Assembly (NCBI RefSeq): GCF_026278345.1
Contig: NZ_CP111085.1
Location: 124,001-188,000 of the forward strand
Reading direction: 5' to 3'
Length of the DNA: 64,000 nt
Origin: Tellurirhabdus rosea
GTDB taxonomy: Bacteria > Bacteroidota > Bacteroidia > Cytophagales > Spirosomataceae
Shown: piece by piece, positions 52,008-59,624 of the stretch
Numbering within the stretch: position 1 is the stretch's first letter
Layout of the letters: each line of letters opens with the position of its first letter
Notes under the pieces: model-generated
Database searches by the model: none
The model's input: the letters and a program-made list of their open reading frames with translations, nothing else
What the model was told of the DNA's origin: nothing
Program-made: the position numbers and the translations under genes

Positions 52008-52107
52008 GTTAAAAATTAAGAGTTAAGAGTTAAAAGTAGGCTCCGCTAATTCAGGTATCCTGACTGAGCGGAGCCTACTTTTAACTCTTAACTCTTAATT
52101 TTTAACT
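52007..52107. repeat. intergenic foldback with perfect 41-bp arms (GAGTTAAGAGTTA type)
   Basis: Arms 52007-52047 and 52067-52107 are exact reverse complements over all 41 bp, with a 19-nt loop. The base is AT-rich (TTAAAAATTAAGAGTTAAG) and the tip is GTAGGCTCCGCT paired with AGCGGAGCCTAC. The stops of two convergent genes are at its edges (52007 and 52106). It is the most regular foldback in the window. Confidence 0.95.
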
Positions 52108-53590
52108 ACTTAAGCCTTTCCAGGGCCTTCCGCATGGCTTCGGTCTGGCGACGTTTCTGGAGGATGACCGGGGCGGCGACCCGTTCACGGCAGTCGAAGA
52201 TGCCGCAGCGTTCGCAGGCTTCGTTGACGATTCGCAGGCTGATTTCGGGCGAAACGGGATTCAGAAACCGCATTTTCTCGCGCAGGGTGTCGTTCATGGC
52301 AAAGCACATCGAGACGCTCATGTTCTGGTGCTGATGCGGCTGGTGCGGGTGCGCCACCGAAACGATAAAATAGGTCTGGCCCGAATCGGCGTACGTAGAT
52401 ACCTGCGCCCGGCAGAGGGTTCCGTTGAAGTTCTTGTTCTGTTGCAGAAATGCCAGTTCCTGAAGAATCGTCAGGGCAATCCAGCGGCGGCAGTGGTGTT
52501 CGTCGACCATGCCTTTGGGGCCCTGCTGGCGCGTCAGGTGCATTTCTTTCGTCAGGGAGAAGACATTCTGACCGGCCGTGTTGTTGAACCGGTAGAAAAA
52601 AAGCTGGCTGATGCCAAAGTACCGGGGCAGGAGGTTGCTGAGCCGGTAAAAGAAGCGCTCCGGCGTGGCACCGAACGAATGAATGAAGGCCAGAAAGGCG
52701 TCATTGCTCCATTGCGGACGGGCAAAAAGCTCCTGTAGCCGCCGAATCAGTTCCTCGCGGCGGATCAGGATGGCCCCGGCAAAATAAGAGGCTTTGTAGT
52801 TGTTCAGAATCTGCTCAAACGACTCCGCTTCGACATAGGCGTAGGTCAGGGGCCGGTTTTTCAAACCCAGGTACTGAAAACCCGTTTCCCGCGCCAGGAT
52901 AAACAGCCGCTGTTCGGACGAAAGGTGGGCGTTGAGGTACAGCGTACTGGACTCGGGCCGGAAAACCGACCGCAGTGCCGCCAGGTCCGGGTGCGTCGTC
53001 CGGTCGAACACCTCGATGCGGTAATTGTATTCCGAGCGGAGCAGACTCGTCAGCAGGGCCTCGTCCACCACGGCGCTTCCCGCGGCGTACCGGGTCAGAA
53101 AACTGTCGGCTTCGGCTTCAATTTCTTCGAAATAATTGTCGTGCATTTCCTGATACGACCGCAGGACGGCCATGTACAAGCGCTCGACACTCATGTTGTA
53201 GCTCCGGCCGATGTCCATGAAGGTGCTGATCATAGCGCTGACCTTGGCCGGCGCTTCGGCCAGCAGTTCCAGCAGGTCGGACGGATCGATGCCGAAAAGC
53301 TCCAGGGGAATTTCTGTCAGAAAACGCGAGCTGAGCAGGTCCGAGATCGGCTCCAGCTTCTTGGAAAGTTTCAGCGAAACGAGGGTATCGTACTCCACGC
53401 CCATCGCTCGGGCAATGGCCGCAATTTTGTCGGTCTTGGGGTATTTCCGTCCCTTCTCGATTTCGGTGATGTACGAAATCGACAGGCCGGACGCCTGCGC
53501 CAGTTCGCTGACCGACAAGCCTTTGTCGAGCCGGAGTTGACGAAGTTTTAAGCCAAAAAGAAGTCGAATGTGGTCGGTATGTACAGGCAA
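52106..53590 (-). CDS. XRE-family regulator with C-terminal Cys-rich domain (ScfR-like)
   Basis: A protein of about 494 residues. An N-terminal helix-turn-helix (LKLRQLRLDKGLSVSELAQASGLSISYITEIEKG, split here at GLSV) is followed by a long helical region with an IrrE-like look (AEADSFLTRYA) and a C-terminal CERCGIFDC segment, as in regulators of short-chain fatty acyl metabolism. I choose the TTG at 53590 (MPVHTDHIRLLFG) because no ATG precedes the HTH; a longer TTG frame starts at 53656. The convergent acyl-CoA dehydrogenase gene is a plausible target. Confidence 0.78.
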   Translation of the reverse strand: MPVHTDHIRLLFGLKLRQLRLDKGLSVSELAQASGLSISYITEIEKGRKYPKTDKIAAIARAMGVEYDTLVSLKLSKKLEPISDLLSSRFLTEIPLELFGIDPSDLLELLAEAPAKVSAMISTFMDIGRSYNMSVERLYMAVLRSYQEMHDNYFEEIEAEADSFLTRYAAGSAVVDEALLTSLLRSEYNYRIEVFDRTTHPDLAALRSVFRPESSTLYLNAHLSSEQRLFILARETGFQYLGLKNRPLTYAYVEAESFEQILNNYKASYFAGAILIRREELIRRLQELFARPQWSNDAFLAFIHSFGATPERFFYRLSNLLPRYFGISQLFFYRFNNTAGQNVFSLTKEMHLTRQQGPKGMVDEHHCRRWIALTILQELAFLQQNKNFNGTLCRAQVSTYADSGQTYFIVSVAHPHQPHQHQNMSVSMCFAMNDTLREKMRFLNPVSPEISLRIVNEACERCGIFDCRERVAAPVILQKRRQTEAMRKALERLK

Positions 53591-53719
53591 GGTAGATCGT
53601 GTCAGTGGTTTCCGGTCGGCGGCTCCCCGCAGGGATGTAGCCGACCCTGTCCACAAAGATACAACAAACCGCTGAGGATTGGAGAACCCGCCCGCGGTGT
53701 CTCCGGCGTGGCGAAAAGA

Positions 53720-54184
53720 CTATTTTTTAATCCCGTTGAAGACCATGTTCTTGACCACTTTCCCTCCGTTGGCGGTGGTCTGGGCAATGGCGGTGATGTT
53801 CAGATTGGCACCCGAAAATTCACCCGAACCGGCATAGTCCGCCTCGAAGGTATTGTACTCGTTGATGTACACTTTCTCCTTCTGTTTCAGGACGGTAAAC
53901 TTGTTTCCCTGAAGCTTCGCTCCCACTTCCTCATTGTAGTTTTTGAAGGCGATGGCCAGCTTGAGTTCGTCGGCGGCAGCTCCCTTGGTAATGACGATGG
54001 TGCCGGAAGCGGTTTCCTTCGGGACAAAGGGGAAATCGTTGAGCGTCGTACTGGAAGTATAGGCAACGTCGTAATTGCCGATGTACTGGTTACGCGGATC
54101 GACCGCTTCGGAATTTTTGTCCTTGCAGGCCTGAATATTTACCAGGAAAAGAAAAAGCAGAAAAAGGAGCCCTGAACGTTTCAT
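53720..54184 (-). CDS. hypothetical lipoprotein
   Basis: A 154-residue lipoprotein with a lipobox (VNIQAC, Cys20) after a hydrophobic signal. The mature part is beta-rich (NQYIGNYDVAYTSS, GTIVITKGAA, FTVLKQKEKVYINEY), like small beta-sandwich lipoproteins common in Bacteroidota. No function can be given. It is a single gene between the ScfR-like regulator and the divergent DUF5686 gene. Confidence 0.75.
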   Translation of the reverse strand: MKRSGLLFLLFLFLVNIQACKDKNSEAVDPRNQYIGNYDVAYTSSTTLNDFPFVPKETASGTIVITKGAAADELKLAIAFKNYNEEVGAKLQGNKFTVLKQKEKVYINEYNTFEADYAGSGEFSGANLNITAIAQTTANGGKVVKNMVFNGIKK

Positions 54185-54358
54185 ATGGATAGGCGAATGA
54201 TTAATATTCTATTAAACGGTCAAAGAACAAATTACGTATCTTTTCCTTAATTTTACCTTCTTCTGCAACGTTTTGCGCTCATTAAGAATCTAGGTATAAA
54301 CTAAACCCCTTTTGAAATATTTGCGTTATGTCCCTGTTTCGTATACCACCTGATTAAG

Positions 54359-56896
54359 ATGTCTAAACAACTACCTGGATTCTGGGCCCTTCTGTGTCTG
54401 TGCTTTTTTACGCTGATACAGACGGCAACTGCTCAGTCCAATTATACCATCAGCGGCCGGATCACCGATGCCGCTACCGGCGAAGGCGTGCCATTTGCCA
54501 GTATCGCCCTTCGCGGAAAAGCCGTCGGCACCACCTCCGACGCCGATGGTCGATATTCCCTAAAGACCAGCCAGATCAGTGACTCCCTCGTTATTTCCAG
54601 CCTTGGCTTTCAGACCCGTTCTGCCCCCCTGCTGCGTATAGCCGAGCAGGTTATCGATGTCAAACTGGCCGCTTCGGCCGCCAAACTGAAGGAAGTAAAA
54701 GTATACGCCAAAGGAGGCGACCCGGCCTACCGGATTCTGCGCGAGGCCATCCGCCGCGCGGACCGCTACGATCCCGCCAAACTCTCGGCCTTTCAGTACG
54801 AAAGCTACACCAAGATCGAGGCGTACGTCAACAACTTCAAACGGCCCCGCAAGAATGGCCGTCGGCCCGGCCCGGTCGGTCGGCTGCTGAGCAAACTGCC
54901 GGCCGTGACCGACGAGGAAGGGCTGCCCGCCGTCCCGGTGTTCGTTTCCGAGAACTATTCGGACTATTACGAACGGCACGACCCGCTGAAAACAAAGGAA
55001 TTTATCCGCAAAACCCGCATTGCGGCGGTCGGCATTCAGGACGGAAGCCTCGTTTCGCAGTTTACGGGCGCTTCGTTCCAGCAGTACAATTTTTACAGCA
55101 ACTTTCTGACGGTTCTGCGCAAGGACCTGCCCTCGCCGATGGGCGGCTCGTGGAACACCTACTACCAGTTTCACCTGATGGATACGCTCAGGGTCGGCGA
55201 ATCGGTCTGCTTCCAGATTGATTACGAACCCAAACGCGAAACCGACCTTGCCTTTAACGGGACCGTCTGGATTGATACCACCCAGCTTTCGCTGGTCCAG
55301 GTAGAGGCCCGGGTGGGCAAGCGGGCCAACATCAACTTTGTGGACGAAATCCGGATTGAGCAGGAATACGAGGCGACTTCGTCCGGCCACCGGCTGCCTT
55401 CGCTGACGCAGATCATGATCGACATGGATGAACTGACGCCGAGCGCGCCCGGGGCTCTCATCCGCTTTTTTATCGCCGCCACCAACATCAAGGTCAACGA
55501 CGTTCACGACCCGAAGTTCTACGAACCTGCGCTTGAACTGGCCGAAAATTACAAGGAAAAAGACCCGCAGTTCTGGAAAGGCATCCGGCCGGAGGTCGTG
55601 ACGGCGGAGGAAATGCGGGCGTTCGAACTGGTCGATTCGGTCCGGAACATTCCGCTCATCAAGTATACGGGCGAGGTGCTGCGGCTGGGTTTCAACGGGT
55701 ACCAGTCGCTGGGAAAGCTTCACCTGGACGTTGGACCGTTTATTTACACTTACGCCAATAACACACTGGAAGGCAATCGGTTCCGGGTCAGCCTGCGCAC
55801 CAATCCGGGCTTCAGCCGGCGGTGGCTTCTCAGCGGTTATCTGGCTTACGGCACCCGCGACCAGCTGTTCAAGTACGGCCTCGCGGGCGATTATGTGCTG
55901 TCAAAAAAGCCGTACACCATCATGGGGGCCCGTTACAGCTACGACCTCGAACGGGTGGGCCTGAATCCGGAGAACCTCAACAACAACTCCATTCTGCTGG
56001 CCTACGCCCGGTTCGGCAATTACCGGCGGCCGTTTTTTCAGGAAAGCTACTACGGCTACATCCGGCGTGAACTCGGCAGCGGCTTTACGCAGACGGTTGC
56101 CCTGCAGAACCGGAGCTTCCATCCGCTTTTCCCGTTTGCTTACCGGACCGAATCGGCCAATGACCCGCAGGGAGGACTGGGCACCGACTTCCGGACCACC
56201 GAACTGCAATTGGAAACCCGGTTTGCACCGGGCGAACTGATGGTGCAGAACGACAACGAACGGTTCAGTGTGGGCGCGACCAACAAACCGGTTCTGACGC
56301 TGCGGTACGCGCTGGGCATGAAAGGGGTTTTTCACGGCGATTTTTCGTACCACCGGCTTTCGGCGGATTTCCGGCACTCATTCCGGGTTGGCGTGCTGGG
56401 GCGGACTTTTTACAACATCAACACCGGCCTCATTCCGTCGACGGTGCCCTACCCGCTGCTGCACACGCCGCTGGGGAATGAGTCGTACTTCTACGTGTAC
56501 AATGCCTTCAACATGATGAACTTCTTCGAGTTTGTCTGTGACCGGTACGCTTCGCTGAAGTTCGAGCACAACTTCGAGGGCCTGTTTTTCAACCGGATTC
56601 CGGCGATCCGGCGGCTGAAGTGGCGGACGCTCGTCACGGCCAAGGTGCTTACCGGTGGTGTGAGCCGGGCAAATCAGCTGCTTGTTCCACCCCTGGATGC
56701 CAGCGGACAGACCGTTCAGGGTTTCCGCGCCCTCGGCAGAACGCCGTATGTGGAGGTCGGGTACGGCATCGACAATATCCTGAAACTGTTCCGCGTCGAT
56801 GCCATCCACCGGCTGACCTACCTCGACGGTAAGAGCGTAACCGGGGTGCCCATCCCCAAATTCGCCGTGAAAGTGTCGGCGTATGTTAGTTTATAA
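54359..56896 (+). CDS. DUF5686 outer-membrane protein with carboxypeptidase-regulatory-like domain
   Basis: An 845-residue outer-membrane protein. The signal peptide ends at TATAQ. A CarboxypepD_reg-like domain (about 30-115; GRITDAATGEGVPFASIAL) is followed by the DUF5686 region: YRILREAIRRADRYDP, then AFQYESYTKIEAYV, and a C-terminal beta-barrel of about 400 residues (GYGIDNILKLFRVDAIHRLTYLD). The family is widespread in Bacteroidota and of unknown function. The stop at 56894-56896 abuts the left arm of the foldback into which the IS110 element inserted. Confidence 0.88.
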   Translation: MSKQLPGFWALLCLCFFTLIQTATAQSNYTISGRITDAATGEGVPFASIALRGKAVGTTSDADGRYSLKTSQISDSLVISSLGFQTRSAPLLRIAEQVIDVKLAASAAKLKEVKVYAKGGDPAYRILREAIRRADRYDPAKLSAFQYESYTKIEAYVNNFKRPRKNGRRPGPVGRLLSKLPAVTDEEGLPAVPVFVSENYSDYYERHDPLKTKEFIRKTRIAAVGIQDGSLVSQFTGASFQQYNFYSNFLTVLRKDLPSPMGGSWNTYYQFHLMDTLRVGESVCFQIDYEPKRETDLAFNGTVWIDTTQLSLVQVEARVGKRANINFVDEIRIEQEYEATSSGHRLPSLTQIMIDMDELTPSAPGALIRFFIAATNIKVNDVHDPKFYEPALELAENYKEKDPQFWKGIRPEVVTAEEMRAFELVDSVRNIPLIKYTGEVLRLGFNGYQSLGKLHLDVGPFIYTYANNTLEGNRFRVSLRTNPGFSRRWLLSGYLAYGTRDQLFKYGLAGDYVLSKKPYTIMGARYSYDLERVGLNPENLNNNSILLAYARFGNYRRPFFQESYYGYIRRELGSGFTQTVALQNRSFHPLFPFAYRTESANDPQGGLGTDFRTTELQLETRFAPGELMVQNDNERFSVGATNKPVLTLRYALGMKGVFHGDFSYHRLSADFRHSFRVGVLGRTFYNINTGLIPSTVPYPLLHTPLGNESYFYVYNAFNMMNFFEFVCDRYASLKFEHNFEGLFFNRIPAIRRLKWRTLVTAKVLTGGVSRANQLLVPPLDASGQTVQGFRALGRTPYVEVGYGIDNILKLFRVDAIHRLTYLDGKSVTGVPIPKFAVKVSAYVSL

Positions 56897-56975
56897 GTCG
56901 TAAGCGGTCCGCCGCTCATATCTTTGGTTTTCTTTGATATAGTTGGAAAGAGTGCAATTTTGGGTTAGTCCCTGA

Positions 56976-57139
56976 CAGGGGTGGGCAGCAGCCCGGGTTC
57001 CGCCGCTAACACGTCTATGATGACGATGTTGTACCGCTGGTCTATCTGTCCACCCTGCTTTTTCTCAGTAACTTCAACAGTACCTATGGATACGGTTCTG
57101 TACTGTAATCCTGCATACATGTGCAAAAGACGAGAAAAG
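56976..57139 (+). ncRNA. predicted IS110 bridge RNA (target loop and donor loop)
   Basis: Two stem-loops can be drawn in the leader. In the first, an outer stem (56976-56988 with 57046-57057, 12 bp with one bulge) and an inner hairpin (57008-57015 with 57022-57030) enclose an internal loop. Its 5' side ends with TCCGCCGCT (56999-57007), identical to the 9 nt left of the insertion. Its 3' side contains ACCGCTGG (57033-57040), complementary to CCAGCGGT at the right junction (59527-59534). In the second, closed by TTTTCTC/GAGAAAA (57060-57066 with 57132-57138), ACAGTACC (57077-57084) equals the last 8 nt of the element (59521-59528). A right-donor guide was not found. Confidence 0.65.
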
Positions 57140-57499
57140 CGGTCAGTTCACTTCTAACCCTTATCCACTATGAAAGCGACAGCTACCTTCCTACGTTACG
57201 GGGTGGGCTTTGACATTGGCAAAGACACCATTCACGTTTGTGTTTCCGTTATGGACACCACCGGAAAAGTGACGGTCAAAGGAACCACTAAACTAGTTAA
57301 CAAGGCGGCCGCTTTCTCAGGACTAATGACCTGGCTAGGAAAGCACTGTAAGCAGACAGACCTACCGGTTCGCTATGTCATGGAAGCCACAGGCGTTTAT
57401 CATGAGACCCTGGCCTGGTATCTGTTTACCAAATGTAAGCTTCCCTGAAATTAGGACAGTGTAGGATTAGACTCATAAAGGGCTAATTTTAACTGTCAC

Positions 57500-57766
57500 A
57501 TGAAAAAGAAGACTTTCACCGAACCTCAGATCGTTGCCATCCTCAAACAGTACGAAGGGGGACGCGAAGCAATGGATGTTTGCCGCGAATACGGCATTTC
57601 TAAAGCCACTCTGTTCAATTGGCGCAGGAAATATAGCGGCATGGAATCGACTCATCTTAAGGAGCTTAAAGCCCTACAAGATGAGAATCGGCGTCTTAAA
57701 CAGATGTATGCTGAACTGAGTCTGGACTACAAATTGGCGAAGGAGATCATCGAAAAAAAGCTTTAG
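57500..57766 (+). CDS. IS3-family transposase OrfA
   Basis: An 88-residue helix-turn-helix protein (FTEPQIVAILKQYEGG, then VCREYGISKATLFNWRRKYSG) with a C-terminal leucine-zipper-like helix (DENRRLKQMYAELSLDYKLAKEIIEKKL). It binds the IS ends and forms the N-terminus of the OrfAB transposase. The slippery heptamer A-AAA-AAG near its end allows a minus-1 shift into orfB. Confidence 0.93.
   Translation: MKKKTFTEPQIVAILKQYEGGREAMDVCREYGISKATLFNWRRKYSGMESTHLKELKALQDENRRLKQMYAELSLDYKLAKEIIEKKL
57754..57760 (+). promoter_or_regulatory. minus-1 ribosomal frameshift site (A AAA AAG)
   Basis: In the orfA frame the codons read GAA AAA AAG CTT TAG. The heptamer A-AAA-AAG lets the ribosome slip back one base into the orfB frame, which continues GCT TTA GGG CCT without a stop. 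This is the usual way IS3 elements make OrfAB. Confidence 0.8.
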
Positions 57767-57786
57767 GGCCTTGTCAGCAGAAAGCG

Positions 57787-58584
57787 TTGGTTGAGTGGGC
57801 AGTGGAAAAAAAGGTGTCTGTAGGCAGGGCCTGCCGTGTTGTAGGCATGCATCGTTCCCGCTGGTACTATCAGAACCGGAAAAATGACCAACCGGTGATT
57901 GATAAGTTGCAGGCTTATGCTGAAGCGTACCCCACTCGTGGCTTTGATGACTATTATGGCAAAATCCGGAATGAAGGTCTGGTGTGGAATCGTAAGCGGG
58001 TATTACGAGTGTACCGGCTACTGAAACTCAAGCACCGAAGACGACATAAGCGACGACTACCTGCACGGGTTAAGAAGCCATTACAGGTACCTCAAGCAGC
58101 TAACCACTGCTGGAGCATGGACTTTGTAGCGGATGCTTTAGTTAGTAAGCGAAAGATCAGAGTGCTAACGATCATGGATGATTACAGCCGGGAGGTTCTG
58201 GCAGCTCATGCGGATTTTTCGTTGCCAGCCCAGAAAGTAGTTGATGTACTCAAAGACATTGCGTTACAACGGCCCCTTCCTAAACGAATACGCGTCGATA
58301 ATGGCGCAGAGTTTATCGCTGATAAATTCACCAAGTGGTGTACTGATAATAATATCGAAATTCTATACATCCAACCCGGAAAGCCTATGCAGAACGGTTA
58401 TATTGAACGGCTAAACCGTACCTTTCGGGAAGATGTGCTAGACGCTTATTTGTTCGAGTCACTCGAAGAGGTAAGGATACTATCGGACGAATGGATGGAC
58501 CGGTATAACCGTTTACATCCGCACCAGTCGTTGGGTGGCTTGGCTCCAGCAACATATGCCAGGCAAACACAAACCAAAGTCTAA
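57787..58584 (+). CDS. IS3-family transposase OrfB (DDE integrase domain)
   Basis: 265 residues from the in-frame TTG at 57787, but it is probably made mainly as part of OrfAB. The HTH_21 segment (YAEAYPTRGFDDYYGKIRNEG) is followed by the rve integrase core with all three acidic residues: SMDFVADAL (Asp), RVDNGAEFIADKF (Asp) and GYIERLNRTFREDVLD (Glu). The end NRLHPHQSLGGLAPATY is typical. No truncation is visible. Confidence 0.93.
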   Translation: MVEWAVEKKVSVGRACRVVGMHRSRWYYQNRKNDQPVIDKLQAYAEAYPTRGFDDYYGKIRNEGLVWNRKRVLRVYRLLKLKHRRRHKRRLPARVKKPLQVPQAANHCWSMDFVADALVSKRKIRVLTIMDDYSREVLAAHADFSLPAQKVVDVLKDIALQRPLPKRIRVDNGAEFIADKFTKWCTDNNIEILYIQPGKPMQNGYIERLNRTFREDVLDAYLFESLEEVRILSDEWMDRYNRLHPHQSLGGLAPATYARQTQTKV

Positions 58585-59406
58585 AGGCTTACTGTCCGAT
58601 TTCGGGGAAGGCTACACAAAGACCAATCGGTCAGTGTGGTCCTGCCAAACAAAGCAAAGCACTACCTCAAAAGCCTGGGTCTCAAGTCTAAGAATGACCG
58701 CATTGATGCACAAGGGCTGGCTCGTATGACGCTTGAACAGCAACTGCCGCTTTGGCAACCACTCTCGAAGAACATATACAGTCTGCGGATGCTAACTCGT
58801 CAACACCAAAGGTTACAGGAACTGAAGACCCAAAGCCAGAATCAAAAGCACTCTATTGAGTACAGCCAGTTCAGCGATGGGTTCATCCTCAAACAGCTTG
58901 ACAACCTCATTACTCTCTATGACAGGCAGTTGACCGAAATCAGTCAGGCCATTAATGATCTGCTGGACGATGATCAACCTTTACGGGAAGGCATTGATCG
59001 GCTGAGTGCCATCAAGGGGCTGGGCCGACTGTCGGCCGCTACACTAGTGGCAGAGACAAATGGCTTCACGGGCTTTGAGAACGTACGGCAACTAGTGAGC
59101 TTTGCTGGCTATGACGTAGTGGAAAACCAATCGGGCAAACATATCGGTAAGACGCGCATCTCAAAAAAGGGGAACAGTCGCATTCGTCGTATCTTGCATC
59201 TACCCGCTCTCAATGCGGTGCGTTTTGGTGAACCTGGCTGTGCCGCCCTTTATGAGCGGGTCTATAGCCGATCACGCATCAAAATGAAAGCGTATGTAGC
59301 CGTCCAGAAAAAGCTGCTTACTCTATGTTATGCTCTCTGGCGCAACGGGTCTGAGTACGAGCCTAGTTACTCTCCAACTACGACAAAGAACGTATCGGAC
59401 CAGGCT

Positions 59407-59434
59407 AAAAAAATAGTCCCGACTAGCGGGACTA
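59407..59434 (-). terminator. minus-strand intrinsic terminator inside the end of the IS110 transposase gene
   Basis: Read on the minus strand, TAGTCCCG, a five-nt loop and CGGGACTA form a perfect 8-bp stem followed by seven T (complement of 59407-59413). It is antisense to the transposase codons and would stop transcripts entering the IS from the response-regulator gene on the right. Confidence 0.65.
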
Positions 59435-59624
59435 CACAGGACCAAGAGGCCGAAGCCATCTTGTCCCACAGGTAATTCAAAGATATTGAAAAAATACTAA
59501 CTCAAAACTTGCAAAGCACGACAGTACCAGCGGTCGTAAGTGGATTCGCCAGGTTAGGAAATGGGCGGAGCCGCTTACGACCGCAGCGGCGGACCGCTTA
59601 CGACTTACGACTGATTGACTGGTT

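Larger units (their letters stand above)
57434..58616 (+). mobile_element. IS3-family element (IS407-like group), 1183 bp, inserted in the IS110 transposase
   Basis: Imperfect terminal inverted repeats of 26-27 bp (57434-57460 and 58591-58616) begin TGTA and contain GGACAGT. The element is flanked by a 4-bp target duplication CAAA (57430-57433 and 58617-58620), as in the IS407 group. It carries orfA and orfB with an intact DDE motif and a frameshift site, so it appears complete and possibly active. Confidence 0.92.
57170..59475 (+). pseudogene. IS110-family transposase (DEDD recombinase), interrupted
   Basis: Two in-frame pieces, 57170-57433 (88 codons) and 58621-59475 (284 codons), make a 372-residue transposase once the IS3 element and one CAAA copy are removed. 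The join reads WYLFTK-DQSVSVVLPNK. The first piece has the RuvC-like start (GFDIGKDTIHVCVSV) and the Glu motif VMEATGVYHETLAWY. The second has NDRIDAQGLARM with the DxxD pair, and the Tnp20 domain (IKGLGRLSAATLVAETNG, SKKGNSRIRR with the catalytic Ser). As it stands, the first piece runs four codons into the IS3 and stops at 57446-57448. Confidence 0.93.
56917..59529 (+). mobile_element. IS110-family insertion sequence, interrupted by an IS3-family element
   Basis: The boundaries come from the split foldback. Without the IS3 copy and its duplicated CAAA the element is about 1426 bp, normal for IS110. It has a 253-nt non-coding leader, one transposase gene and a short 3' tail. There are no terminal inverted repeats, as usual in the family, although ATATCTTTG at the left end (56918-56926) is repeated inverted at 59478-59486. 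CT at 56915-56916 is the likely core dinucleotide; the right junction reads CA at 59528-59529. The leader looks like a bridge RNA. Confidence 0.85.
56897..59604. repeat. foldback element split by the IS110 insertion
   Basis: The left outer arm (56897-56916, GTCGTAAGCGGTCCGCCGCT) is directly after the DUF5686 stop. The remaining inner left arm (from 59530) and the whole right arm (59563-59604) are on the other side of the IS. Joining 56916 to 59530 recreates about 41 bp that pair with 59563-59604 with only about three mismatches. The insertion point is therefore known nearly to the base. Confidence 0.85.

Noticed and set aside
57170-57448. 92-residue reading frame as an independent small gene
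   Set aside because: It is the N-terminal piece of the IS110 transposase cut by the IS3 insertion; the last four codons come from the IS3 end.
58535-58729. Small reading frame across the IS3-IS110 right junction
   Set aside because: It is a chance frame spanning the orfB end, the IS3 end and out-of-frame transposase.
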